A stretch of 64,000 nucleotides of DNA from Misgurnus anguillicaudatus (GCF_027580225.2 NC_073346.2:13294001-13358000); one strand, 5' to 3'; numbered from the stretch's first letter, positions 43,512 to 54,358 are shown. Notes: generated by a model from the letters alone, not told the origin. Made by a program: numbers and translations.

Positions 43512-44519
43512 GGTGGCAAGCTGTGCCCACACGACCCTCAAGGCAGAATCCAGACTCTGCCCACTGTGCCATAAAAAACTGACAGACTCGTTCTTACACA
43601 ACAAACACAAAAACTTGCATGCACGCTTGTATTGTTAAAACTTTTGATGTGGATTTTTGCAATACTGCCTCAAACGATGGCACAGGGGGTGTGGGGGGTG
43701 TTTGGATTTTGTGGCATGCCACCCTAAAAGCAGTAACAGTTTTGTACATGTGTGGTGTAACTAGTAGTGCTACCCTGACATCCAGGCTAAATTCTCATAA
43801 TCTAATTTCGCATTTATTTCAATCTTTGACACGACCTTACTCAGTATTAGGTGTATACTGCAATGCATTTGATAAATACTAACATTTTAAAGCACCTCAT
43901 AATGCTGTGTCAGGTAATTGAGTTTCGAGTATCTGATTTGATATTTCAGAATCAATAATTCAGACGAGCTCCTAATGCTCATAAGCAGGTCTGTATTGAA
44001 TTTTTCCCCTTGGTAGTTGTCATATAGCATTGAACTTTTAAAATAATGCTGCATGTTATTTTATTATAATAATTATAATTACATTTTAGTCTTTATGCTT
44101 TTCTCAAACAGCCATCTGGTCTGACAAATACATTTTAAATGCAATCATTATGTGCAGTATTTTTTTTCCATTTTAGTCACACTGCTAGATTTTGCTGTCA
44201 CTGATTTTTAATATCAACTACCCGCCCACAATATTCTTTAGAATCTCATAATGTTCCTGTCATTCACAAACATATGCAAATCCCTTGACCCTTTCATATT
44301 TGTTTATTAAAATGTGACGGGCCAATTCATGAGATGGACTGAATAATTAAATGATTTTAGTCCAGATGTACAGTATAGTGTTCGTGTGTGATCTGAATCC
44401 CAGAAGACTCAAAGTGTAATGAAAACACCAAAATATGATGATAATAATTAATGCTAAATTATAAGTCATACTGTACTCGTAAACTGAGTCATAATGCCAT
44501 AGCATCCTCTGAAGTTGAG
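42428..44519. other. ulk4 intron, unique sequence with TG repeat
   Basis: No gene or transposon recognised. About 42950-43150 has mixed composition and may be conserved non-coding DNA. Confidence 0.35.
43464..43511. repeat. (TG)n microsatellite
   Basis: About 24 perfect TG units; open frames of alternating Cys-Val across it are artefacts. Confidence 0.95.
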
Positions 44520-44544
44520 TTTTTTTTTTTTTTTTTTTTTTTTT
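44520..44544. repeat. poly(T) tract
   Basis: About 25 consecutive T, beside the TTA-flanked MITE. Confidence 0.9.
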
Positions 44545-44562
44545 AAAGCTTGCATGCACTTA

Positions 44563-46016
44563 TGGCGCTTTTTCATTGCAAGGTCGGGTCAGCTCAGCTC
44601 ACCTTTGGGGTCTTTTCCACTGGGTACAGTACGTAGTACCCAATACATTTCTTAGTACCACCTTGGTTGAGGTTCCAAGCTGAGCTGATACTAAAACGTG
44701 ACGTGAAAACCCTGTAGATCACTATCCAGATTTAAAAGGTGTCCAGCATCAGATTTTTTTTAAAAAAAGCCCTTGAAGCCAATTTTTTGCAAACATAGGT
44801 CTGAACTTACTATAACCATTATTTTTAGAGGATTAAAAACACATTTCCTATAGAATTATTTACATTTTTTAGATTACCATTATCAAAAATGATCATTACC
44901 GCAACATGATATTACATTAAATATATGCATTTACAAATTCATGTTTCGGTAATGAGAACTAAAAAGTTGACTAGGTACTATGATAAACAAAATTTCAATT
45001 TTATCTGGAGAGAAAAAATAAGAACTGTTTACCTGGTAGCCATCTTGAGTGTCACAGTCAATTATGTCCCTTACAACAATTTTTTTGTTGTTGAAAATGT
45101 TAGTTCCTTGAGGGCTTAAACAATGATGGAAAATTGTTGCGGAGGATGAGAAAATTGGTCTTGGACACATTTATATTCCTTATTATTGTCTCACCAAATG
45201 ATCACCAAACACCACATGTTTTTTACTTTACTGTAAATGTTTATAGTATAACATGCACTGAAGCTTTTTATTTTTTAGATTTTTTAATTATAAATATTTC
45301 CATGACAAAAAACCCAAATCCATGTTGCGGTAATAAAAATGTTCCCCTTAAATGTGGAAAAAACAACTAAATTGGTTTGTATGATGTCATTTGAAATCAT
45401 GTGCAAAATAGTACATGAAGAGATGTTTGTAACTGTATGCTTCTTTTTTGGTAGTATTTACTTTTTTATCTAAATGTTTCATGACACCTCATATGTCTAA
45501 TTTTGTGAGAATTACCTTTGTGCTTGCGCTATCTCGAGCAAACCTGTTGTCATCTGTGCTTTGTTGTAAGTTCCCAAACTCCCTTTTAGCGGTGAAAACA
45601 TCCACAGGCTGAGAATCAAGAACACTGTACCAGTGTTTTTTTTTTGCATTTTGTGGTCGCACATCCGCGACGCGCACATCCGCATTTAAATAAGGCTTAG
45701 CGAAGCGTGTCAATTGACGCCACGGGTGTTTGTACAGAAACTGTCATGTGAGAGGTACAGTGATAAACGTGATGTTGTGGCGGTCTGACAAATAAATGAA
45801 TATATGGGAAACACTGCATTCCAATGATGCTCCCTCTGATGCTCGCTCCCAATTTTTGTATGATGTCACAGCAGTAGGCAGTGCAAATATAACGACACTC
45901 GTATAATCCCTCCCACTCTGAAGTTGTACTAAACTCAATGAAAGCGCTTGCCGAGCCAAAGTCAAGTGAGCTGACACGACCTGACCTGTGGGGTACTATG
46001 CAATGGAAAAGTGCCA
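44563..46016. mobile_element. TTA-flanked (Harbinger-like) MITE, copy 2
   Basis: Ends TGGCGCTTTTTCATTGCA and TGCAATGGAAAAGTGCCA with TTA on both sides (44560-44562 and 46017-46019). The core is inverted relative to copy 1 (14526). It carries about 780 bp of extra sequence (roughly 44730-45515) that copy 1 lacks. Confidence 0.8.
44730..45515. mobile_element. insertion within the 44563-46016 MITE
   Basis: This AT-rich segment is absent from copy 1 at 14526. It contains GGTCTGAACTTACTATAACC and two TTGCGGTAAT-type motifs. Its family and exact ends are unknown. Confidence 0.45.
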
Positions 46017-46019
46017 TTA

Positions 46020-47610
46020 GAGGGTTTTGCTGTTAAAGAGAGTCAAATTTGTTAAATACCAATGAAATGACTAAATTGACATTTGTAAAAATAGGGTATT
46101 TCAATTACTGACTAATAACTTTTCATTGCCATTAAAGTGAAATTGCTAAACTTAAACATAAGAAGATATATCAGACAAACTTAGATGGTTTTGCATCTGA
46201 ATTCTTTAAATAATTATTGACGTCATCATATGTGGTATAGGTTTCATTGAAATATGCTTAACTTATCCCATTAATGTTTAAAACAGCACTGTGTGGATAC
46301 CGCGAGTACCACACAGAATTAGTTGACTTTGGCTTTATCTGGACTTGTGTCTGAAGGACACTAGGATGGGACAGTGTGAGATAGTGTGTTGTCAAAGGCA
46401 AATGCTGCCCAAGGATCAAGCGAACAGATTGTCTATGCATGTGCTATGGACAGACTGCATTTTAAATAGCCGTTCCAGAAAGGAAATGTGCCACCTCAAA
46501 GCCACTACTTAACATGAAAGTGTGTCCTACAAACCTTCATCGTGACTTCTCATGTGTTTACTCCACCACACGGTTTTCTTTTTGGCTGTAAACAGTCAGA
46601 GCGCGCCCGCAAACAATCCCGAATTATCTGCCCTGCAGTCTGTTTGCGCAGCCGGCGAGATCCCTGTTTCAATACACCACATGGCTTAAAAGTCATCATC
46701 TGCGCTGCTGTTTGTTCCAAAATACAGAAGTCTTACTCAAGCAAGTTTGTGCCCGGCAGGGTGAGCGTACGCAAGTATGCGGAGTCCATCGGCGGGTACA
46801 TACGGAGGTCGTAAAAGGCCAGGAGCGTTACACGTCCCCATAGGCTTCTGTTCTCCACCTCCTCTCATTCTCTATTTCTGTCCTCCAATCATCCTTTCAC
46901 AGCCCACAGTGGTATTAACACTCCCTAATCTCCCTGATACTTGTGTGCTTTTCAGCCCACAGCCCCATTAGACTCCTCAGCCTGATTTCCCAGATGCATC
47001 TACAAGTCTTGCTAAGTAAACAGGGTGGATTTGGGAGGCCGTCTAAGCAGGTGTTAACTCTTGTTCTGCTCTGACTCTGCGTTGGCATGTGAACAATACC
47101 GAGCCCATGGCCTCGCACCAAAGGCTTTTCAGCGCCAGGGTTCTCCCTCCGGTCAGCCTCTCTTTGGGACCTGGAAGGGGAGGCAGTCTTTGGGGGTATT
47201 GTCTGGGCTCCTAAAGCCCCACACTCAATTCTGGAGTGGCCGGCGACATCACAAAGAGGAGGCGGGATTAGGCGCGGCTGGCCCTTGCCCCCAAATCTCT
47301 TGGGATTACGCCTTTATGGCAGAGGGCAGCAACAGATCAGGATGGAAAAGAGGCTGGAATCCCAGAGTCGACCACACGGGACTTTGAGGGCTGAAATGAG
47401 CAGGAGAGAAAATCCCCACGGCCCTTGTGTGTTGCTTTTTGTCTTTATCTCAGTGTAAGGGCTGAGAGGAGATTGTTGTCGTCTGGGTTAAGAACTCATA
47501 CTCCATATACTGCTCCCCTGATGGACATATTAAGCCTGAAACTGCAGCCGCCGCTGTCTCTGAGGACGAGAACAGTACTTTGTTTGAACAGTTCAGCTAT
47601 CAAGTTATTA
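46020..47610. other. ulk4 intron, non-repetitive GC-rich block
   Basis: From about 46580 to 47580 the sequence is clearly more GC-rich than its surroundings and shows no similarity to any repeat in the window. Open frames exist on both strands (one of 108 codons at 47061-47387) but no splice sites or recognisable protein support a gene. It may be regulatory or conserved non-coding DNA. Confidence 0.35.
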
Positions 47611-47840
47611 TATGTGACCCTGGACCACAAAACCCAGTCATAAGCCGCCCGGGTATATTTGTAGCAATAGCCAAAATACAAAAATGATTAGGATGTTAAG
47701 ATCATGTTCCAAGAAGATATTTTGTACATTTCCTATCATATTTAGATCAAAAAACTTATTTCACATTAGTAATATGTGTTGCAAAGAACTTCATTTGAAC
47801 AACTTTAAAGGGGATTTTTTTCATATATGCATTTTTAATT
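47611..47840. mobile_element. TGTGACCCTGGACCAC MITE fragment
   Basis: The start TATGTGACCCTGGACCACAA and interior CGGGTATATTTGTAGCAATA match a family common in fish genomes; the right end is truncated near 47840. Confidence 0.6.
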
Positions 47841-47891
47841 TAGCTATTTTTGGTTCCTTACATAATAAACAACATAAAGTCATTTAACTTT

Positions 47892-48508
47892 TTAAAGGGG
47901 ACATACCATGAAAATTTGACTTTTTCTATTTAAGTGCTATAATTGGGTCCCCAGTGCTTTTATCAACATAGACAATGTGAATAAGATCAACCCAGTAACT
48001 TAGTTTTAGTAAACCATTCTCTACAAGCATGTGAAAAAATTGGTCATTGAAAATTGGCTCCCCTTGTGATGTCAGAAGGGGATAATACTGCCCCTTAATC
48101 CGCACGATCCAACCACGACACTGCCATTTGGTGCAGAGATCAGCTCATTTGCATGTTAAATGACACACCCAAAAACAGCACATTTTACAAAGTGACAATT
48201 TTAACATGCTATAATAAATTATCTATATGATATTTTTAACTAAAATTTCACATATGTACTCTGGGGACACAAAAGATTTATTCTACATCTTGTATAAGTA
48301 TTTTGTACAGAACAGGATTAGGGCCACTGGTGAAAAAATATTTGAATTCTGACTTTATTTTCAGAATTCTGACTTTAATCTCAGAATTCTGACTTTAATC
48401 TCAGAATTCTGACATTAAAGTCAGAATTCTGAGATTAAAGTCAGAATTCAAATGTTTTTTTCACCAGTGGCCCTAATCCTCTTCCGTAATTTTGAATGTC
48501 CCCTTTAA
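47892..48508. mobile_element. TTAA-flanked GGGGACATACCATG MITE hosting a palindrome
   Basis: TTAA-AGGGGACAT...ATGTCCCCT-TTAA. It shares ATTGGGTCCCCAGTGCTT with 40269-40680. A second element is inserted at 48314-48480. Confidence 0.82.
48314..48480. mobile_element. 167-bp near-perfect palindrome with TCAGAATTCTGA repeats
   Basis: Ends AGGATTAGGGCCACTGGTGA and TCACCAGTGGCCCTAATCCT are exact complements. The centre is several units of TCAGAATTCTGACTTTAATC, itself containing an EcoRI-type palindrome, so the whole could fold into a hairpin. Confidence 0.9.
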
Positions 48509-48963
48509 ACCCTTCCTGATGCTGTTTCAACATGACATTGAGACAGAAATCCTCACTAAATGAATGTTTCGGCACATATACAAGATGGATTCTCTGGGCC
48601 ATTGCTATCGACTGTACATAGACAAACAGATTTGTAGTGCTGAGATGCATGAAGGATGTAGTTTCATATTTCCCACAAGCAACAGCAGAGCAAATGAAAG
48701 TCATAAAAATATTCGTGTGAAGGGTAGAGTTTGGCTACTGCTCAGCTGATCAATAATTCAGCCGGTTCTGTCAAACTCCCATATAGACGCTGTTGCAGGT
48801 ATATTGACAATTTTAAAAGATTCATTGCCAGAATTTTTTTCATTAACTCTCAGAGGTATGTATTTATAGGCTATATTAGACCATATTATTGTGGTGTACA
48901 TGAAAGTGCAAGTATTTTACACTAAAACAATGCTTTAATGGTTCAGTCTTTATTTGTTTCTTC

Positions 48964-49402
48964 AACTGTGGCGGCTTGTGACTGCTCTTTCGAGGGGCGC
49001 AAATTCAAAAAATGTGTTTTGAGTGTAATGTGTGTTGCTCGTGTTTTCAGAATATGTGTTTGTTGCGTCATGTGAATGACGTGCATCACGTGTTTTGTCA
49101 AAATAAGTGCCTGCTGCACACGTGTCAAAATCGTTTATGATAAAAGAGACGCTCACGTTCACAATATACACACAAGACACTCCCTTAACAGTAAACTCTG
49201 ATTATGCATGAGATTATACGAGTATCTGGCAAACGCAAGCGTCTTTTTTATCATAAACCCTTTAGACGCGTCTGCAGCAGGCACTTATTTTGACAAGACA
49301 TGTGATGCACATAGGATCACTCGACGCGCAGAACACATATTTTGAAATTACAAACCACACACATCGAGCGCCCTCAAAAAAAGAAGTCGCCGGGGCCACT
49401 GT
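48964..49402. mobile_element. palindromic MITE (AACTGTGGCGGC / GCCGGGGCCACTGTT)
   Basis: Sub-terminal GAGGGGCGC and GCGCCCTC, then AATATGTGTT/AACACATATT and AATAAGTGCCTGCTG/CAGCAGGCACTTATT pair across the centre near 49190. It is CpG-containing and non-coding. Confidence 0.75.
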
Positions 49403-49415
49403 TCTTCAATATTTG

Positions 49416-50324
49416 TTAAAGGATTAGTCCATTTTCTTAAAAAAAATAATCCAAAGTTAATAATTTACTCACCACCATGTTATCCAAAATGTCTTTCTTT
49501 GTTCACTCCAGAAGAAATTAAGTTTTTTAAGGAAAACATTCCAGGATTTTTCTAATTTTAATGGACTTTAATGGAGCTTAACAGTTTTAATGCAGTTTAA
49601 ATTTGCAGTTTCAAGGGACTCTAAATGATCTCGGGCGAGGCATACGGGTCTTGTCTAGCGAGGCGATTGTCATTTTTGGCAAGAAAAATGAGAAGTGTCC
49701 ACTTTTGGACCACAACTTTTCATCTTCCTCCGGTCCTGTAACACGCCAGCGTGACCTTACCCAAGACTTCATCATGTCAAGAGGTCACAGAGGACGAACG
49801 CGAAACTCCGCCCCAGTGTTTACAAGTGTGGAGAAAGAGGACCGTCCCGACGTTGTTGTATGTCAACTGATACTAATTAATGTCTTTATGTCAGTTTATT
49901 GTTTAAAATGGTCCGCAAATGTGCATTTCATATATGTAACACGTGACCTTTCGACGTCATTACACAATTACGTGAGGTCGCACTGGCTTGTCACACAGCG
50001 GGAGGAAGACGAGAAGTTGTGGATTAAAAGTGCATGTTTTGTATTTTGTATTTGACAATCATTTCGCTAGATAAGACCCTTATGCTTCGTTTGGGATCGT
50101 TTAGAGTCCTTTGAAACGGCATTGAAACTGCAATTTTAAACTGCATTAAAACTGTTAAGTATTGGGGTCCATTAAAGTCCATTAAAATGAGAAAAATCCT
50201 GGAATGTTTTCCTCAAAAAACAATTTCTTCTCTACTGAACAAAAAAAGACATCAACATTTTGGATGACATGGTGGTGAGTAAATTAACTGGATTTTTTTT
50301 TAAGAAAAAGGACTAATCCTTTAA
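49416..50324. mobile_element. TTAA-flanked long-TIR MITE, copy 2
   Basis: TTAA-AGGATTAGTCC...GGACTAATCCT-TTAA, about 300-bp TIRs. Same family as 872-1799, inserted in the other orientation. The core is open for a stretch of about 60 codons in both copies, but the few differences I can align are mostly replacement changes, so it is not a conserved gene. Confidence 0.85.
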
Positions 50325-50573
50325 AAATGTAGTTCCTAATATGCTAATAATCGTAAAAAAAAATCTATTTATAGACCACATCGTTGACTGGGCCACTGAT
50401 CAATATTGTGTCAGCTTGGCTGGTTAACAACAGTATTAGTTTTACTAACTCTGCATCAGCAACCCTTTTTATTTATTTTGTTTTCTGCATTTTAATGAAT
50501 CTGGAGTACATTTGGGTTTGATTTCACATCATTATTTAATTGTATTATATGTATTATGCAATTGCATTATATG

Positions 50574-51015
50574 TACACTACCGGTCAAAAGTTTTGAAAC
50601 ACTTGACTGAAATGTTAACTATTATCTTAAAAATCATTTAATCTGAAGGTGTATGGTTAAATGCCTGAAATTACTTTTGTAGACAAAATATAGCTTCTAA
50701 AATTTAGAAAACTAAAATTTGATTTTAAAATATTGTTTTTGAAATAGATGACTTCAACTCAATATTGAAGGAAAAGCAGCCAATAAGAGCCAGGATTTAA
50801 TGTGAACTCCTTTGATATTAAAGTTGAAACTTTAAGAAGCTTCTTGATAAAATGACGCACGTATGGTTTTGCAATTATTTTATTTATTTTGGATGCTTTT
50901 ATTAACCAACATAATTCCCACAGTTACATTTGTGTTATGCCATAATTTGGACGAGTTTATTATTATTCTGTAATGTGAAAAATATATAAATAAATAAATG
51001 TATAATAAATAAATC
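50574..51015. mobile_element. Tc1/mariner-type MITE, 3'-truncated
   Basis: Starts TACACTACCGGTCAAAAGTT, the end of a common fish mariner-derived MITE. Interior landmarks AAAAGCAGCCAATAAG and ACATAATTCCCACAGTT follow in family order. The last ~30 bp with the complementary end are missing. It ends about 65 bp before the acceptor of the last ulk4 exon. Confidence 0.7.
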
Positions 51016-51081
51016 ACCTGATATGTTAATGAAGAGTTGCTCTAAATATATGACATATATTTGTGTGTTTTTGTGCTGTAG

Positions 51082-51288
51082 TTGGCGTGTGATGACAGCG
51101 AGTTGTACGAGGAGGTCAGTTCTTGTGTGTCTATGCTGGCTCAGCTCTATGGAGGAGAAGGAGCCGAACGCATGCAACCGGAGGAGCTGCTCAGCCTGGC
51201 ACACGCATTACAGACACACACCGAACCCAGACAACAAAAACTGCTGCTCCGTGTGCTCAAACGCCTGATGAGTGCATGCAAACACTGA
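51082..51288 (+). CDS. ulk4: ulk4 last coding exon
   Basis: The acceptor is TGCTGTAG. The exon has 68 codons from LACDDSELYEEVSSCVSMLA through LAQLYGGEG, QPEELLSLAHAL and QQKLLLRVLKRL to MSACKH, then TGA. Human ULK4 aligns throughout (LVQLYGGEN, EQKLLLRILRRM, then NEKH) but continues for about 40 further residues. The stop is therefore early relative to human, either a real fish terminus or evidence of a further exon reached from an internal donor; GTGCAT at 51272 is the only nearby candidate and is weak. A Tc1/mariner-type MITE ends about 65 bp before this exon. Confidence 0.93.
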   Translation: MACDDSELYEEVSSCVSMLAQLYGGEGAERMQPEELLSLAHALQTHTEPRQQKLLLRVLKRLMSACKH

Positions 51289-52090
51289 TCTGAGACCAGC
51301 GCACCTGAGGTGTCTCAATAATGCATTATAAACAATTCATGTTGTGTCATAGTAACAGAAGATAGTACATATTTTTATATTATTATCTTAATGATATACA
51401 CACAATATTTTTACTGTAAAGCATGAGTATTTTGTTGAACAGGACATCAAGTCGTAGTTCTGTAAGAGTATGTCTGTGTAAAGCAAATTGCACCCTCTGC
51501 TTAATATTGGATAGTTTGTGTGGCAGGCCATGAACTGTGCTTGCTGTGCAGTGTGGTATTATGGGTCATGGAGAGGTTGGGTACATCTCACTGGAGTCTC
51601 TCATGACTGTTGATCTAGTCTCTCTCTGTCTGTCTGTCTCTCTCAATCCTCTCATCTTTGGTGATTATGGGGGATTGTCACATATCAGCGAGAGCACAAT
51701 ATAAATCATCAGTCTGGTTGAAAATAGCACAGCAGGGCTGTTTACACTCATTACACCAGCATTGAATCTGTGAAAGTCAGTGTGTCATTAATCTTTCGTA
51801 ATTACAATGGGTCAGAACAGGAGAATGATGGTAAATGTTAAATTAGGATCCCTGCCATTATTCATGATTTCAACTGTTTGGCACGATTAACTATAAACAT
51901 TCATTTGTTAATTAGCAATCCGGGCAGAGGGGATTTGTGTAATCTTGCAAAGATGTGATTGTTTCATTTGCAAAATATTATTAAAGTCAATTTCATATGA
52001 TATTATTGTTTATTAATTAGACCTTTATGATGTCGTAAATATATCCATAAAGTATTTTTGTTAGTTGATAGAGCAAATTGGCGATCAAAT
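51289..52090 (+). other. ulk4 3'UTR and 3' flank
   Basis: After the ulk4 stop I see no canonical AATAAA in the next 700 bases. The variants AATATA (about 51700) and ATTAAA (51980-51985) are possible poly(A) signals, so the 3'UTR could be roughly 0.4-0.7 kb. The part from about 51640 to 51960 is not similar to any repeat seen elsewhere in the window and contains several TAAT/ATTA cores, so it could be conserved non-coding DNA. This is an inference only. Confidence 0.4.
51980..51985 (+). promoter_or_regulatory. possible ATTAAA poly(A) signal
   Basis: ATTAAA is the commonest variant of the vertebrate poly(A) hexamer. It lies about 690 bp after the ulk4 stop, with a T-rich stretch downstream. 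There is no stronger hexamer nearby; assignment is tentative. Confidence 0.25.
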
Positions 52091-52109
52091 TTTGTTCTGT
52101 GGTATATAT

Positions 52110-53096
52110 ATATATATATTGGGAACACCATACTAATACTTTGACCCCCTTCCGCCTTCAGAACTGCCTTAGTTCTATGTGGCATTGATTCAACAAGGTG
52201 CTGAAAGCATTCTTTAGAAATGTTGGCCCATATTGATAGGATAGCATCTTGCAGTTGATGGAGATTTGTGGGATGCACATCCAGGGCAAGAAGGTCCCGT
52301 TCCACCACATCCCAAAGATGCTCTATTGGGTTGAGATCTGGTGACTGTGGGGGACATTTTAGTACAGTGAACTCATTGTCATGTTCAAGAAACCAATCTG
52401 AAATGATTTGAGCTTTGTGACATGGTGCATTATCCTGCTGGAAGTAGCCATCAGAGGATGAGTACATGGTGGTCATAAAGGAATGGACATGGTCAGAAAC
52501 AATGCTCAGGTAGGCCGTGGCATTCAAACGATGCCCAATTGGCACTAAGGGGCCTAAAGTGTGCCAAGAAAACACAGTGGTAACAAGTAATGATGGATCC
52601 ATGTTCTCATTCTGTTTACGCCAAATTCTGACTCTACCATCTGACAGAAATCGAGACTCATCAGACCAGGCAACATTTTCCAATCTTCAACTGTCTAATT
52701 TTGGTGAGCTTGTGCAAATTGTAGCCTCTTTTTCCTATTTGTAGTGGAGATGAGGGGTACCCGGTGGGGTCTTCTGCTGTTGTAGCCCATCGGCCTCAAG
52801 GTTGTGTGTGTTGTGGCTTCACAAATGCTTTGCTGCATACCTCGGTTGTAACGAGTGGTTATTTCAGTCAAAGTTGCTCTTCTATTAGCTTGAATCAGTC
52901 GGCTCATTCTCCTCTGACCTCTAGCATCAACAAGGCATTTTCGCCCACAGGACTGCCGCATACTTGATGTTTTTCCCTTTTCACACCATTCTTTGTGAAC
53001 CCTAAAAATGATTGTGCTTGAAAATCTCAGTAAGTGAGCAGATTGTGAAATACTGAGATCGGCCTCAACTGGCACCAACAACCATGCCACGCTCAA
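52110..53096 (-). pseudogene. Tc1/mariner transposase with DD36E spacing, inactivated
   Basis: On the minus strand the frame opens MSVAWLLVPVEADLSISQSA (helix-turn-helix region), continues through SCGRKCL and NRRATLTEIT to KKRLQFAQAHQN, and hits TAG at 52695-52697 where a Trp codon is expected. Just downstream an AAAA run (about 52676-52679) is one base short, shifting the frame. The other frame then carries SDESRF (first Asp), YFQQDNAPCH (second Asp) and SPDLNPIEHLW (Glu). Asp-2 to Glu spacing is 36 residues, unlike canonical Tc1 (34). The C-terminus ends near VLKAEGGQ. Element ends are not recognised; a (TA)n tract at about 52102-52119 lies at the 3' side. Confidence 0.85.
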
Positions 53097-54358
53097 AATT
53101 GTTTAAATCACCTTTCTTTCCCATTCTGACATTCAGTTTGGAGTTTAGGAGATCTTATGATCAATATGAATGAACTTGTTGGGTAAATATGTGGTTGTAC
53201 AATACCATGGAGTAGTTTGTAAATATATATTTCTGCCTATAGAAATGTATTTGTAAACAGAATATGACCATGTTGTTGTTTAAATCATCAGTGTTCGGAT
53301 GACTTCATCTGTGCTCAAACACTGCAGATATTTGTAAAGGATCTGTCGGCTTTGACAGACTCTAGAGAGAAGAGAATGACTTCATCCAAATAAATCTCAC
53401 ATACTCACTGCCCAGTCATAAACATACTGACACGTCTGAAACATTTAGTAATATCAGGGTTTTTCCTGCATAGAAATTTTGGATTTTGTGCCGCCTCCGG
53501 CTCTTGACAAGTTTCGCTGTCATTCACGGCAAACAAACAATCCTTACACTCTGGGGATTATAATTTGCAAGTGCAGTTGCGGCCTTATGTTGCAGCATCC
53601 CTTCATGGCCCCCAAAGAAAATTTATGACATAAACATTCCAAAACTTAAAATTTGAATTAAACAAAACATATTAAATTATACAATGTAGTTCTCTTGGTT
53701 AGTAGCCTTATTTTTCTGAGGTTTATTTATAATAAATTCATGTATTTTATAAAATGTCATTTATCTGGGGTCCCCCTGTTCTGAAACTGAAATTCAGTTT
53801 CTGATTCTTATCTACGGAATAAACCATCCGCTAGATTTATAGTGCTATCTCTCTGTCTTTTATTAATTAAATCATTTTCCAGTTGTTTTTGAGCATTGGG
53901 ATAAGACGCATGGCAATTACTTGGTGAAAATGCGAGTGTCTGTAATACGAGATTTATACGTTTAGTCCCTCTTGATAAGAAGTGAATCAATTTCTCATAC
54001 AAACCTCAAGCTGTCAACAAACCTCAAGCTGCTTTCTTTATTCCAGTATAATGAGAATACAATGAATCAAGCACTTCTCAGTTAAATGTGTATTTGTGTA
54101 AATCTCAGCATCTCGGCGTGCCACATTATCACAGATCTGTAAGAGAATGAAGGAAATAATTTGTGCTTTTGTTATACGTTTGTGTTTGTAATGGAGCGCT
54201 CTGTGTTTCATTGAAATGGATCTTGTATATCATTGTAACTTTTAAACTGCAGCACACTGTAAAAAAATGCAGCATGAAGTTAAAACAACTTGGTTTTGCA
54301 AATCAATTCAGCTTACTATTTTAAGTTTTGACTTGTGATAAGTTGACATAACTTATAA
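53097..54358. other. intergenic, unassigned
   Basis: No gene or complete repeat. CAGGGTTTTTCCTGCATA at 53456 looks like a decayed hAT-type end, but no partner was found. Confidence 0.3.

Larger units (their letters stand above)
3167..51288 (+). other. ulk4: 3' part of the ulk4 gene (five exons, partial)
   Basis: Five exons (49, 106, 167, 93 and 207 bp) separated by introns of 12.7, 12.1, 9.2 and 13.5 kb encode the C-terminal part of Unc-51-like kinase 4. All introns are GT-AG and the phases are compatible (0, 1, 0, 0 at successive junctions). The joined peptide matches human ULK4, recalled from memory, segment by segment: LVRESRL against LVEESKL, GGTMQN against GNTMQS, SVVRLALQ against GIVRLALQ, LAQLYGGEG against LVQLYGGEN, and LLLRVLKRL against LLLRILRRM. 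ULK4 is an atypical kinase or pseudokinase with a long helical-repeat C-terminus, linked in the literature to cilia, microtubules and neuronal development. This part carries repeats only and no catalytic residues. The gene's 5' end lies outside the window. Confidence 0.93.

Noticed and set aside
43292..43582. Open frames rich in Cys-Val or Thr-His
   Set aside because: Produced by the (TG)n tract.
47061..47387. 108-codon plus-strand frame in the GC-rich block
   Set aside because: Frames this long occur several times by chance in the window, an overlapping frame exists on the other strand, and no splice sites or recognisable protein were found.
49603..50055. 150-codon plus-strand frame in a MITE core, with a similar frame in the copy at 1263-1463
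   Set aside because: The conserved part (about 60 codons) differs between copies mainly by replacement changes (for example Pro/Ser, Leu/Ile, Met/Val, Lys/Gln), so shared descent of a non-coding core explains it.
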